NCBI RefSeq assembly: GCF_009695935.1
Contig: NZ_VUMY01000007.1
Location: 1-64,000, forward strand
DNA: 64,000 bases
Direction: 5' to 3'
From: Mobiluncus porci
GTDB taxonomy: Bacteria > Actinomycetota > Actinomycetes > Actinomycetales > Actinomycetaceae
In this document: piece after piece, positions 35,636 through 46,570 of the stretch
Position numbering within the stretch: position 1 is the stretch's first letter
Layout: each line of letters opens with the position of its first letter
The notes under the pieces: generated by a model
Told to the model about the DNA's origin: nothing
Databases searched by the model: none
Seen by the model: the letters and a program-made list of their open reading frames with translations, nothing else
Program-made: the position numbers and the translations under genes

Positions 35636-37090
35636 ATGGCTAATGTTCGTCCCCCCGCTGTTGCCGGTTCTTTCTATCCCTCCGACCCTGCTGAACTGCA
35701 AGGAATGGTAGACACTCTCCTGGAGCAGGCTACCACCTTGGTGACCCCTGTTATCCCGCGAGATGTTGGCGGGAAGCCCCTGCGCGAGCTGGTCGCCCTG
35801 CAGGTTCCCCACGCGGGCTACATATATTCCGGAGTTATCGCGGCCGCCGGTTATCAACTGTTGCGCGGATTGAAACCGAAGCGGGTCGTGGTGGCTGGAC
35901 CCACTCACCGTGTCGGGGTGCGGGGGATTGCGCTTTCCAAGGCCGCGGCTTTTGCGACGCCGCTCGGAGAGCTGCCTGTTGATCAAGCCGCCCAGTCATA
36001 CCTCGAAGCGAATGCCGAGTTGGTGAAGTTTTTTGAGCCCTCTCACGAGGAGGAACATTCCCTCGAGGTGCAGCTGCCTTTCCTGCAAACTGTCCTCAAA
36101 GGGGTGGATTTCAAGATTGTGCCGCTGGCGGTTGGGGATTGTCCGCCGGATAAAGTGTCCGCCGCCCTACAGACTTTGCGTCAGCTTCCTGGAGAAGACC
36201 CCAGCGACACCTTGATAGTGATTTCCTCCGATTTGTCCCACTATCTTCCCTATGATGAGGCGCGCCAGGTTGACGCCATTACCTTGACCCAGGCTCTGTC
36301 CTTGGAATATCCCCTCGATCCGCGTCAGGCCTGCGGTTCTTTCGCGTGGTCGGGGATGAACCGGCTGGCTCGGAAGGTTAAGCTCCAAGCCGAGCTACTG
36401 GCCAATGCGAATTCGGGTGACACCGCGGGAGATAGAAACCGCGTGGTCGGCTATTCCGCCGTGGCCTACTGGAAATATAATCTCCCTTCCTCGCAGGAGG
36501 GGATTCCCGATGAGTACGGGTCGCGTTTCCCCGCATTAGCAAGGAGGGTTCTGGAAGGCGCTTTTGCTGAGCCCCGCAAGGAGCCGCAACGTAGCGTTAC
36601 TGATTTCACCACCGGAGACCCCGTGCTGGAGACCTTGTTGGATGCTCCCGGCGCCGCTTTCGTGACCCTCACCAAGTCTGGCGAGCTCCGCGGCTGTATC
36701 GGTTCCCTCGCGGCTCACCGGAAACTCGGTGAAGACATTGCCCAAAACGCAATGGCCGCTGCTTTGGAAGACCCGCGATTCCCCCCGGTTCGCTTCGAAG
36801 AGTTGTCGGAGTTGAGAATCGAAGTTTCCGTTTTGAGCGAGCCGCGCCCATTTGACCGGAATCCTGGAGAAACGGAAGCGGACTACCTAGGGAGACTTCG
36901 GCCCGGAGTGGATGGGGTCATCTTGCGCAAGGGATATAATCGCGCAACCTTCCTCCCACAGGTTTGGGAGGATCTGCCTCAGGTTCGCGACTTTATTGAC
37001 CACCTGTTGCGAAAGGCCGGACTACGCCCCACCGACTTCGATGCCGAGGTTCAACTCGAAACCTATCAGGTTCAAGCCTGGTCGGAATAA
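35636..37090 (+). CDS. AmmeMemoRadiSam system B-A fusion (MEMO1-AMMECR1)
   Basis: 484 residues. Residues 1-280 are a MEMO domain, related to metal-dependent dioxygenases, with the His/Asp pocket in VPHAGYIYSG, GPTHRVGV, HEEEHSLEVQLPF and SSDLSHYLPYDEA. Residues 300-484 are an AMMECR1 domain with LRGCIGSL. In many bacteria and archaea these two occur with a radical SAM enzyme (AmrS); here they are fused and no radical SAM gene is nearby. The cellular role is not established. Confidence 0.92.
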   Translation: MANVRPPAVAGSFYPSDPAELQGMVDTLLEQATTLVTPVIPRDVGGKPLRELVALQVPHAGYIYSGVIAAAGYQLLRGLKPKRVVVAGPTHRVGVRGIALSKAAAFATPLGELPVDQAAQSYLEANAELVKFFEPSHEEEHSLEVQLPFLQTVLKGVDFKIVPLAVGDCPPDKVSAALQTLRQLPGEDPSDTLIVISSDLSHYLPYDEARQVDAITLTQALSLEYPLDPRQACGSFAWSGMNRLARKVKLQAELLANANSGDTAGDRNRVVGYSAVAYWKYNLPSSQEGIPDEYGSRFPALARRVLEGAFAEPRKEPQRSVTDFTTGDPVLETLLDAPGAAFVTLTKSGELRGCIGSLAAHRKLGEDIAQNAMAAALEDPRFPPVRFEELSELRIEVSVLSEPRPFDRNPGETEADYLGRLRPGVDGVILRKGYNRATFLPQVWEDLPQVRDFIDHLLRKAGLRPTDFDAEVQLETYQVQAWSE

Positions 37091-37150
37091 TAGGAAGCTG
37101 GTAGTAAGAACACAACAGTGTCAACCGCGGCTGGTTGCGTCGCCTGAGGG

Positions 37151-37453
37151 TCAGCCTCCTTCACCGCCATTTTTCAGCAACACGCTCAACGGCTCTTTCG
37201 GCAAGACAGCGCGCGAGGTCGCTAACGGAAAGCAGTTTTCCTCCAGCGTAACGGCGTTGACGAGCGGTTTCGTCCATCTCCCAAACTTTGACTGCGGTTT
37301 TTGAAAGTCAGCGCTCCAATTGTGCAATGCCAGCAAGCTGCCAATCTTCGGCACCTCAGCAGACGCCTGGGCATCGTCCTTGGCGTTCGGGTCGATCAAT
37401 GTTATATTATTCAGATCCCGCATCAGCCCCACGCTCCGAAATACATTATTCAT
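37151..37453 (-). CDS. Unrecognised small protein, third of an orphan trio
   Basis: 100 residues with no motif I know; mixed polar composition, no signal peptide or membrane helix. Its ATG overlaps the end of the preceding gene by 8 bases, which suggests translational coupling and supports it being real. It includes the polar stretch PNAKDDAQASAEVPK and ends in NGGEGG. Confidence 0.5.
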   Translation of the reverse strand: MNNVFRSVGLMRDLNNITLIDPNAKDDAQASAEVPKIGSLLALHNWSADFQKPQSKFGRWTKPLVNAVTLEENCFPLATSRAVLPKEPLSVLLKNGGEGG

Positions 37454-37862
37454 GCTCAGGAAGTCCTTTGGTGAAACTTCCTATCGGGACACTGCAGAGG
37501 TCTTCACGGAGCTCCGCGGCGTCACGGGGCTTGTTTCCGCCCAACTCGTCCCGCAGAGACTGCATCATCACCAGCGGATTATTCCCCCAAACTTCCGCAT
37601 TGCAAATTTCCGTGACCTTGCGTAAAACTCCAATCTGGCTTGGACTCAAAAACCCTTCCAACAGGTCATAAACCAAGACTGAATGATCCTCTGTTTTAAG
37701 AGCCTGCCGGGAGTTTATTGAGACTCCGCTGCGCTCATAAATGTCCACAATTGGTATCCTCGCCCGCGGTCTTACCGCGACCTCCGGCACGGGTCTTTTA
37801 CCTGCGATGCCACCAAAAGTAGGAAAACCGCCCGCGTAACCAGCACTACCGACTGGAATCAT
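37446..37862 (-). CDS. Unrecognised protein, second of an orphan trio
   Basis: 138 residues. A Gly/Pro-rich N-terminus (residues 1-40) is followed by a helical part (VYDLLEGFLSPSQIGVLRKV and NNPLVMMQSLRDELGG). No signal peptide. A near-perfect AGGAGGTG ribosome site precedes the ATG. It is 44 bp downstream of the 378-residue gene, so the three genes form one unit. Function unknown. Confidence 0.65.
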   Translation of the reverse strand: MIPVGSAGYAGGFPTFGGIAGKRPVPEVAVRPRARIPIVDIYERSGVSINSRQALKTEDHSVLVYDLLEGFLSPSQIGVLRKVTEICNAEVWGNNPLVMMQSLRDELGGNKPRDAAELREDLCSVPIGSFTKGLPEHE

Positions 37863-37906
37863 GGCTACACCTCCTGAACCTTGCCGGATTCTCCGTGCAG
37901 CGCAGC

Positions 37907-39043
37907 CTACTTCGCGCGAAGTTCGGCCAGGTCAATCTTCGGGGTGGTCTTGGGCTCATTGAACCGAGCCTTGAACTCGGCGTCCTCTCGGGAGAACTTG
38001 GTGGTGTCAACATAACGCGTGTGAACATCGCCCTTGACACCGTAAGCCGAATCGGGCGCGTCGGGGTTTTTGCCCTGACGAATCTTAGACGCAGGGTCGG
38101 CCTCGCTGAGTTCCTCGCCGGACTTGGCTCTCAATTTGCGGGCCTCTTCTTGGGTCTTGAGCTCGTCGCCAATGTCGTGGGTCATGTTGTAAATCACGAA
38201 CTTGTAGGCAATCTTGTCGACCTTCTTGAACTCGTAGGATACCTCGGGGTCGCCGTAGGGCCCTATGCGATCCTCTGCCTTGGCGTACAGCATCCCCACG
38301 AAAACCTTGTCATTATCGGTGAGGTTCCGCACGGCCTCGTCGTTCAGCCGGTGCTTGTACTTGGCGAAATAATCAAATCCATTCTTGACCTGGTCGGCGG
38401 AAAAGCCCATGAATCCGGGCTTAGTAACGGCCACGCCTTTGTTCTCGGAGGCTTTCCCGACGGAATCAATAAGACTGGCAAACTTCTTCGCCACCCCATT
38501 CTTATCGGAACCAATCTCTACGTCTTCCCCGGCCTGCCCGCTCGCGGAGCCAGTCCCCTGCAGCTCATTAATGAGTCCACGAATCTCCGCAGCCGGATCT
38601 TTACCTTCAGCCCACACAGCCTCCGCAGGTAGCTCTTCACCAGAAACCAAGGACTTGATCTGGTCATCGGTGAAAACCTGACGCAACACATTCAGCAAAT
38701 TGTCTTCCACGCGGTTCGAGCCGAAAGCCTCAGCCAGAGCCGTGTCCGTAATTTCGATGGAGTCTAGCCTCGAATACTGAGATTCAACCGACCCAGAAGC
38801 CGCAGTTTCCGTGGTTTTGAGCGCTCCTTGTTGCGGGTTTATCCGGTCGACCAGCGGGGAATGATACTCTGACTTAGCGCGGTCGACTTCCTTTTGGCGT
38901 TGCTTGTCGAGCTCGGATTCAGCCAATCGATCCAGCGCACTTTGCACCATCCCGGTTGCCGCCCTGTTTTTGGCTCGCGCAAGAGCCACTCCGCCCAGCG
39001 TTCCGCCGGTCATATACATCATGTTTGCGCTGATAGTACTCAT
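37907..39043 (-). CDS. Unrecognised large protein, first of an orphan trio
   Basis: 378 residues from the ATG at 39043, which has GGAGG upstream; an ORF extension to 39097 has no ribosome site. The first 40 residues are Gly/Ala/Met-rich (ISANMMYMTGGTLGGVALAR), then a charged, probably coiled stretch (LAESELDKQRQKEVDRAKSE), then two acidic globular parts (SNRVEDNLLNVLRQVFTDDQ and FDYFAKYKHRLNDEAVRNL). No signal peptide. A secreted or structural protein is possible, but nothing identifies it. Confidence 0.65.
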   Translation of the reverse strand: MSTISANMMYMTGGTLGGVALARAKNRAATGMVQSALDRLAESELDKQRQKEVDRAKSEYHSPLVDRINPQQGALKTTETAASGSVESQYSRLDSIEITDTALAEAFGSNRVEDNLLNVLRQVFTDDQIKSLVSGEELPAEAVWAEGKDPAAEIRGLINELQGTGSASGQAGEDVEIGSDKNGVAKKFASLIDSVGKASENKGVAVTKPGFMGFSADQVKNGFDYFAKYKHRLNDEAVRNLTDNDKVFVGMLYAKAEDRIGPYGDPEVSYEFKKVDKIAYKFVIYNMTHDIGDELKTQEEARKLRAKSGEELSEADPASKIRQGKNPDAPDSAYGVKGDVHTRYVDTTKFSREDAEFKARFNEPKTTPKIDLAELRAK

Positions 39044-39119
39044 GCTTCCCTCCGTGGATGATGAGACCCATTTGTCGACAGCCTTAACAATCGGCAACTC
39101 CCCGCCGGATTTAAGAAAA

Positions 39120-39186
39120 GTGGGACGATGGGGGCATGCTTCGTAGTTTCAAAAGTGAGACGGCCAAGCATGTCCCGACCGACCCA
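39120..39186. repeat. Decayed GTGGGAC hairpin repeat
   Basis: Matches the copy at 32938-33004 along its length (GTGGGACGATGGGGGCATGC ... AAGTGAGACG ... AAGCATG), with mutated arms. It lies upstream of the orphan trio. Confidence 0.65.
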
Positions 39187-39195
39187 CATTGCGCG

Positions 39196-40383
39196 TCATA
39201 TTGAAGTGTTATTGGAATACCATTTGAGTTGTATGCATGTTAACGCTGGATTACCGTAGTCGGAAAGAGGCTTATTTAAAGCTGCGGAAGTATGCGCGGA
39301 AACATATATAGTACCACTATTATTTCTATACACAACCACGGAATGATAATTGCCCAATTGGACTATATCACCCGTTTTTAAATATGTTTTGGATGTCAAG
39401 AATCCGGAATAATGCCCAACCTCTCCCCTATTAGATAATAGGTAGCCCCTCAAGGCAAGCACGGATGTCCATGAAGGAGATCTTGAATTATAACCGGAAT
39501 AGTACCATTTATGTGTGCCCTGTTGGTCAAAGCCCGGCGTACCGGCATACATAACTTGGGAAGCATAATTTGTACAGTCACCACCCATACTGGTGAAATT
39601 TCCCCACGAAGGATTAAAACTATAGGCCCAACGTTCCATGTACGCTTTCATCAAGGATCGATTCGGTTCCATATAACCAACACCCTTAGGTAATGTGGGC
39701 ACAATTTCCGGCTCACCTAGCCGAGATTGTAAGGCCGAAATGTATTCTTCATACTCGTGTTTGTAATCACTACTATTCTTTTTTAAAAGACTCGGTTCCG
39801 TCCATTCTTCATGGTCGAATGTGTCATCAGAGGTTATCGAAATTAGTCTTAATTTGCCGTCCTCAATCTTTACCAACATTGTAACCTCGATTTGAGAAAA
39901 GCTCCTTTCGGGACTCCAAAGAGTTTGATAGGAATAGTTAGCAAAGGCCTTAAGCTCGACGAGTTCTTCACCATACGTCTCTCGACTGGTTGAGATATCC
40001 CAGCTAAAATCAGAATGTCCCATATCTGTATTAACAGAGTGCTGGTAGTCTATAGTTTTCTGCCTGTAAACGAGCTTCTCTTTGGCCTTTGGATCAACAC
40101 TATCAAACAAGGATATTACATCTTCGGCGTGGCAAGATTCCGCGGGATAGTTCCGCACCACCGCTTGCGCGATGTATTCCAACCTACCCTCCACGGAGTT
40201 CCAGGTCTTCCTCTCCATTTGGGGAGTCTCAGCATTAACATCCACATCGCTTGAAATCACATTCTCGCTCTCAGACACCGACCGGAAGCTAGGTTTAGCT
40301 TCATTATCCGGATTGGCACCGAGTGTGGACCACGCTAAAAATGCTGTTGAAATAACAGCTATTAAGGCAACCGGGGTTCTCAT
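39196..40383 (-). CDS. Secreted Amidase_6-type protein
   Basis: 395 residues with an N-terminal signal or membrane anchor (VALIAVISTAFLAWSTLGA). Residues 235-390 resemble the Amidase_6 family: MKAYMERWAYSFNPSWGNFT, then GGDCTNYASQVMYAGTPGFD with a probable catalytic Cys, SPSWTSVLALRGYLLSNRG, and GDIVQLGNYHSVVVYRNN with a probable His. Residues 70-220 are an unrecognised region. Its base composition is clearly AT-richer than the neighbours and its codon use differs, a sign of transfer. Probable cell-wall peptide hydrolase or related papain-like enzyme. Confidence 0.75.
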   Translation of the reverse strand: MRTPVALIAVISTAFLAWSTLGANPDNEAKPSFRSVSESENVISSDVDVNAETPQMERKTWNSVEGRLEYIAQAVVRNYPAESCHAEDVISLFDSVDPKAKEKLVYRQKTIDYQHSVNTDMGHSDFSWDISTSRETYGEELVELKAFANYSYQTLWSPERSFSQIEVTMLVKIEDGKLRLISITSDDTFDHEEWTEPSLLKKNSSDYKHEYEEYISALQSRLGEPEIVPTLPKGVGYMEPNRSLMKAYMERWAYSFNPSWGNFTSMGGDCTNYASQVMYAGTPGFDQQGTHKWYYSGYNSRSPSWTSVLALRGYLLSNRGEVGHYSGFLTSKTYLKTGDIVQLGNYHSVVVYRNNSGTIYVSAHTSAALNKPLSDYGNPALTCIQLKWYSNNTSI

Positions 40384-40447
40384 AGGTCTATCTTACCAAG
40401 ATAACGCTCCCTATAAGTGTGAGATTCGTCACAATTCCCTTGAAAAG

Positions 40448-40477
40448 GGAACCCCGGACTGAAAAGCCCGGGGTTCC
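40448..40477 (-). terminator. Terminator of sdhCAB
   Basis: GGAACCCCGG pairs with CCGGGGTTCC around CTGAAAAG-like loop, between the sdhB stop and the amidase gene start; on the minus strand it is followed by CTTTTC. Confidence 0.75.
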
Positions 40478-40520
40478 TTACGTATTCGATTATTCACGCC
40501 TCAAACCAGCGCTAAGCGGT

Positions 40521-41266
40521 TTACTTCCCTTTCAAGAACGCCTTGCCAAGCTGGCGATTCAGGAAGGAAATGCAGTCGAGCGGAATCTGCTTCGGGCAGA
40601 CCTTCGCGCACTCGCCCACATTCTGGCAAGCGCCGAATCCCTCGGCATCGTGCTGGTTCAACATATTCACCACACGGTCGTAGTTTTCCGGCTTGCCCTG
40701 TGGCAGGAGCCCGAGATGCGTGACCTTCGCGGAGGTGAACAGCATCGCCGACCCGTTCGGGCAGGCCGCGACGCAAGCGCCACAGCCAATACACACGGCC
40801 GCCTCAAAAGCTCGGTCGGCATTTTCCTTCGGCACCGGTACGGAGTGCGCCTCAGGGGCTGCACCCGTGTTGACCGAAATGTAACCACCGGCCTGGATAA
40901 TGTGGTCGAAAGCCTCGCGATTCACGACCAAGTCGCGCAAAATCGGGAAAGCTTTAGACCGCCACGGCTCGACCGTGATAGTGTCGCCGTCCTTAAAAGT
41001 CCGCATGTGGAGCTGACAGGTCGTGGTGCGGTTCTTGTGCGGGCCATGCGGGACGCCGTTGATGACGACACCACACATGCCACAGATTCCCTCACGGCAA
41101 TCCGAATCGAATGCGACCGGTTCCTCTCCGGCAGCAAAAAGCTGCTCATTCAAGATGTCAAGCATCTCAAGGAAGGAAGCATCCGGGGAAATGTCGGTGA
41201 GATGATATTCGTGGAGCGCGCCTTTATCCTGCGGCCCCTTTTGACGCCAAACTCGTAATGTAATGT

Positions 41267-41270
<4 letters not shown>
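40521..41270 (-). CDS. sdhB: Succinate dehydrogenase/fumarate reductase iron-sulfur subunit
   Basis: 249 residues. [2Fe-2S] ligands [10 protein letters not shown] with a later Cys in TTTCQLHM, then [15 protein letters not shown] and [19 protein letters not shown] for the [4Fe-4S] and [3Fe-4S] centres. It carries electrons between the flavin and the cytochrome b subunit. GTG start overlapping the sdhA stop (GTGA). In an anaerobe with mdh it more probably works as fumarate reductase. Confidence 0.95.
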
Positions 41271-43240
<1,970 letters not shown>

Positions 43241-43256
43241 TTTATTCCTCCCCGTC

Positions 43257-44051
43257 CTATACAGCCATCACCGGAGCCGGCACCAGACCCGCCAAGATAG
43301 CAACGGGCGGAGCCAGGAACATCACGAGAACCAGCAGACCAACCAGGCCGGAAATCACCTGAATCGTGCCCTGGGTGTTGCGACGCAACCAACCCATGGT
43401 CTGGAGCGCCGACCACACGCCGTGGGAAATGTGGAGGCACAAGGCTCCAACTGCGATGGCGTAGATAAGCACCATCCACCAGTTCGAGAACGTCGTGAAC
43501 ATCATGGCGTAGGGGTTGCCCTCTGTGACGGTCATAGCGCTCATCGCCTCGTCGGTTACCACAGCACCGGAAGCACTCAACATGACTTCATGGGAGTCAT
43601 AGGCGGCAGCGTCACCAATCTTGGCAAACTTCAAGGTGAATTGGGCAAGGTGGAAAATAATGAACAGCAGCAGGATGATGCCGCCCCAGCGCACGGTGCG
43701 CGCCGCATAAGCAGTCGCCAGCGACTTCTTCATCATGTAGCGAGACCCGCGAGCCGCGGAGGCGCGATGCCACAAGACGAGAGCGGAAATAATGTGCACC
43801 AGGATGAGCGCGATAAGCACAACCCTGAGAATCCACAACAACCCTTCATAGGGAAGTATAGGCATGAGGAATGTACGCAGATGAAGCGCATATTCGTTGT
43901 AGTTGGTCTGCCCCAGGAAAACCTTGAGGTTCCCGTAGGCATGCAAAATCAAAAACCCCACAAAAAACACGCCAGAAATTGCCATGGCTTGTTTGATGAT
44001 AACGGTGGTCTTGATTGCTCTGTTATCTGTAGTAAGTGTTGTATTGGCCAC
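43257..44051 (-). CDS. sdhC: Succinate dehydrogenase cytochrome b subunit, B type
   Basis: 264 residues with five predicted membrane helices and His residues fit for two haems ([51 protein letters not shown]). It anchors SdhAB and exchanges electrons with the quinone. An unusual insertion, about 158-190, lies between helices three and four on one membrane side. GTG start without a clear ribosome site; it may be leaderless. Confidence 0.93.
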   Translation of the reverse strand: MANTTLTTDNRAIKTTVIIKQAMAISGVFFVGFLILHAYGNLKVFLGQTNYNEYALHLRTFLMPILPYEGLLWILRVVLIALILVHIISALVLWHRASAARGSRYMMKKSLATAYAARTVRWGGIILLLFIIFHLAQFTLKFAKIGDAAAYDSHEVMLSASGAVVTDEAMSAMTVTEGNPYAMMFTTFSNWWMVLIYAIAVGALCLHISHGVWSALQTMGWLRRNTQGTIQVISGLVGLLVLVMFLAPPVAILAGLVPAPVMAV

Positions 44052-44241
44052 GGCTAAGAGCCTATAAGATTTTGGGTGCTCGCTTGGGGCGTTTCCCCTG
44101 AGTGGTTTATTTTCAACAAGTTGATAACTCTTTGACCTGCACTTTTAGGAAATCGTCTGGGTCGAAAGTCCTGGACATGAGGGGCCTCGGAGCGAAACCC
44201 ACCGCCGGAGGACTCAAAGCTTTTCGCAACTTAGATGTTTT

Positions 44242-44757
44242 TTAAAATTGCTTTACCCAAATTTCACCGTCTTCTTCCGGAGATTGAAACCACGCCGGCA
44301 GAACTGCTACCCGATAGAACCCCAGGCTCTCATAGAGACGGCGAGCCGGAAAATTGCGGGGGCGAACCTCGAGAACCGCTCCGGAATACCCCTCCGCCTG
44401 GGCTTTTTCCAACCCCTCGACCAGGAGGCTCCGCGCGAAGCCGCTGCCTCGAAATTCTGGAAGGGTAGCGATAGACATCACTCGGATGAAGCGGTGGTTT
44501 CCGAGGTCTCCGCTAAACGCGGGGATGTCTGCGGCTTGGAAGGAACGAGTTCCTTTTCCCCACACTACCCAAGACCGGAGTTTTCCCGCTTCATCCTCCA
44601 GAAGCCAAAAACATACCTCGAGGTCATTGAACAGCCATTCGAGGCCCTCCGCGTCCCAGGCTTCCTGACCGAAACAGACCTGTTCCGCCTCAGCCAGTCG
44701 CGGCAAATCCGCAGCTTCAGCCCGTCGTATCACAGTAACATCCTTGTTTTCCGGCAT
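44242..44757 (-). CDS. rimI: Ribosomal protein S18 alanine N-acetyltransferase
   Basis: 171 residues, GNAT fold; acetyl-CoA loop ATLPEFRGSGFARSLLVEGL and the later ARRLYESLGFYRVAVLPAWF. The ATG at 44757 is preferred because GGAG lies six bases upstream. It follows tsaB by 37 bp, the common order in Actinobacteria. Related GNATs could acetylate other N-termini. The usual next gene, tsaD, is missing here. Confidence 0.88.
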   Translation of the reverse strand: MPENKDVTVIRRAEAADLPRLAEAEQVCFGQEAWDAEGLEWLFNDLEVCFWLLEDEAGKLRSWVVWGKGTRSFQAADIPAFSGDLGNHRFIRVMSIATLPEFRGSGFARSLLVEGLEKAQAEGYSGAVLEVRPRNFPARRLYESLGFYRVAVLPAWFQSPEEDGEIWVKQF

Positions 44758-44794
44758 CTCTAACTCCACTGCCCCCACGGCGCGAGGCGGGGGC

Positions 44795-45523
44795 CTATTT
44801 CTTTTCTTGAATATCGGGTCGGCGCAGATACTCCGGTTCAGTCCCGAGCCCCAGCACCACCAGTTCCGTCTGCGTTTTCCCGCGCAGATTTGTCCACTCT
44901 CCCCCGCTCAACGTTACTACGAGACCTCCCGCCGCTTTCGCCTGATCAACAAGGGCGACTTCCAGAGGCGATACTCCTTCCAACTGGTTAGCGGCATTCC
45001 CGACCGCCACCACTCGCGAATCGCTCCAGTTAGGGAAAGTCGCGTCCCACTGGGTAAGCATCCGCGGTAACTCAGCCGAGGCTCCCACCCAGTCAGGACC
45101 TTGGCGAAGAGGCTCCCCGTTAGAACCGCGGCGGAACAACGCCGCATACACCTCGTGTCGGCGGGCATCCACGCAAGGAATCACCCATTCTTGCTCGCGC
45201 TCCGCCGACAGCAATTTGTTATTGCCCGCTGCTGCTAGCAGTTCCAATTCATCAAGCCCGAAAACCGGAACTCCCCAGGCAAAGCCAAAAGTTCTCGCAC
45301 TCACGAGCCCCACCCGAAGTCCCGTAAAAGGGGCAGGGCCGCGAGAAACCACCACGAAATCGGGGGTTTCGGATTCGGGAACGACCTTCGCCACCAAACC
45401 GGCGAGATCCTCCACTTGGGAGCGGGTGTCGGCAGTTTCTGCCACCCCCAAATTCTCCTCGGATTCCGAGTCGATCCAAGCGGCGCCAGCTCCGTGGGCA
45501 GTATCAATAAATAGGTAACGCAT
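44795..45523 (-). CDS. tsaB: tRNA t6A37 synthesis protein TsaB
   Basis: 242 residues with the ASKHA-like fold (LFIDTAHGAGAAWIDSESEE at the start; VVSRGPAPFTGLRVGLVSAR as the family's GPGSFTGLR-type motif). It pairs with TsaD in adding threonylcarbamoyl to A37 of tRNA, with TsaE as helper (46571). Located between a membrane protein gene and rimI on the same strand. Confidence 0.92.
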   Translation of the reverse strand: MRYLFIDTAHGAGAAWIDSESEENLGVAETADTRSQVEDLAGLVAKVVPESETPDFVVVSRGPAPFTGLRVGLVSARTFGFAWGVPVFGLDELELLAAAGNNKLLSAEREQEWVIPCVDARRHEVYAALFRRGSNGEPLRQGPDWVGASAELPRMLTQWDATFPNWSDSRVVAVGNAANQLEGVSPLEVALVDQAKAAGGLVVTLSGGEWTNLRGKTQTELVVLGLGTEPEYLRRPDIQEKK

Positions 45524-45550
45524 TTTGCTTCTTTCTCATACAAATGGGGT

Positions 45551-46567
45551 TTATTTTCCCCGCGGCAGGGTCGGGATGGCCGAAGTATGTGGCGGTGGAG
45601 GAACAATGATGAGTTCCGGATCTGGTAGTGGCAGCACTTCCTCATCGCTATCACTTTGACGTCGCAGGCTCAACCAAATCAGCAGCCCCACGAGACCGGC
45701 CCCGATTAGTGCCGCCAACACGACTGAAAAGACAGTGGGAGCCGCGCTCGTCCCCGCCACAGTTGGCTCCGGAGTGGGAGTGGTTTTCGCGGTTCCCCAC
45801 CACGATTGGATGGCCTCGCGAACTTCCAAGAGACCCGCGGTTCCTCGCAAGCGGGCTCGCGCCGCAGCGCTGACCGGTGTCAACTGATCCTCGACTAGGA
45901 TAAACCAACCATCAACGACCGGATCATAGACCGGAAAGTTGGGGCGTTCCGAGCTCGGCGGAGCCGCTATCAAGGCCCGAGCCAGTTCAGGCAGGATATA
46001 GGCGGCTCCCGGCGGATCTGCTTTGACGGCGAGATGGGAGTTCTTCGGCTCCACCACCCCCGCAGTCAGAGCATTGGAGGTCAGGGTAGGTTCGGGAATC
46101 CCCTCACTCGGTTTGGGAGCAAGGTCTGATTTCTTCGGGAGCGGAGTGGGAAATAACTGGCTTTCCGGCTCGGTATAGACCACGACTCCCAGGGCAATCC
46201 CTCCCTGCGTCACCGGAGCCACCCACATGTCAATCGGGATGGTCGAATTTTGCAGGGAATAGGTCCCTTTCAACATTGCGTTCGTCCAGGTAGAGACCTG
46301 GGCAATTTCCCCCACCTCCGGTTTAGAGTCGGGAGCAACCTCCAGTTGGCTCGGAAGATACATAGCAGTTGCCGCGGCCAGCTTATTGCCTTCGCTCGCG
46401 AACCACGCCCGAGCCTTCGCATAGGGACTATCGGCAGCAGCACTTGCTGACGGCACCAAACCCACTCCCGCCACCAGCAACGCGAGCATCCCCGCCGCCA
46501 CTCGCAGCCCGAAAGGTATTAGGGATTGCTTAGGATGGCGCAAGCCGGTAAACCACATTTTTCTCAC
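45551..46567 (-). CDS. Membrane-anchored secreted protein of unknown function
   Basis: 338 residues. Signal peptide (FGLRVAAGMLALLVAGVGLV, cut after PSASA), an outside domain of about 230 residues, a Pro/Thr-rich linker (TTPTPEPTVAGTSAAP), one membrane helix (VFSVVLAALIGAGLVGLLIW), and a short Pro-rich cytoplasmic tail. It lies between tsaE and tsaB, a position where I know of no standard gene. GTG start with GAGGAA upstream. Confidence 0.8.
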   Translation of the reverse strand: MRKMWFTGLRHPKQSLIPFGLRVAAGMLALLVAGVGLVPSASAAADSPYAKARAWFASEGNKLAAATAMYLPSQLEVAPDSKPEVGEIAQVSTWTNAMLKGTYSLQNSTIPIDMWVAPVTQGGIALGVVVYTEPESQLFPTPLPKKSDLAPKPSEGIPEPTLTSNALTAGVVEPKNSHLAVKADPPGAAYILPELARALIAAPPSSERPNFPVYDPVVDGWFILVEDQLTPVSAAARARLRGTAGLLEVREAIQSWWGTAKTTPTPEPTVAGTSAAPTVFSVVLAALIGAGLVGLLIWLSLRRQSDSDEEVLPLPDPELIIVPPPPHTSAIPTLPRGK

Positions 46568-46570
46568 CGG

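Noticed and set aside
44052-44241. A tRNA or small RNA gene in the gap before sdhC
   Set aside because: No cloverleaf or stable fold could be recognised; the gap is accounted for by the sdhC promoter and the end of rimI.
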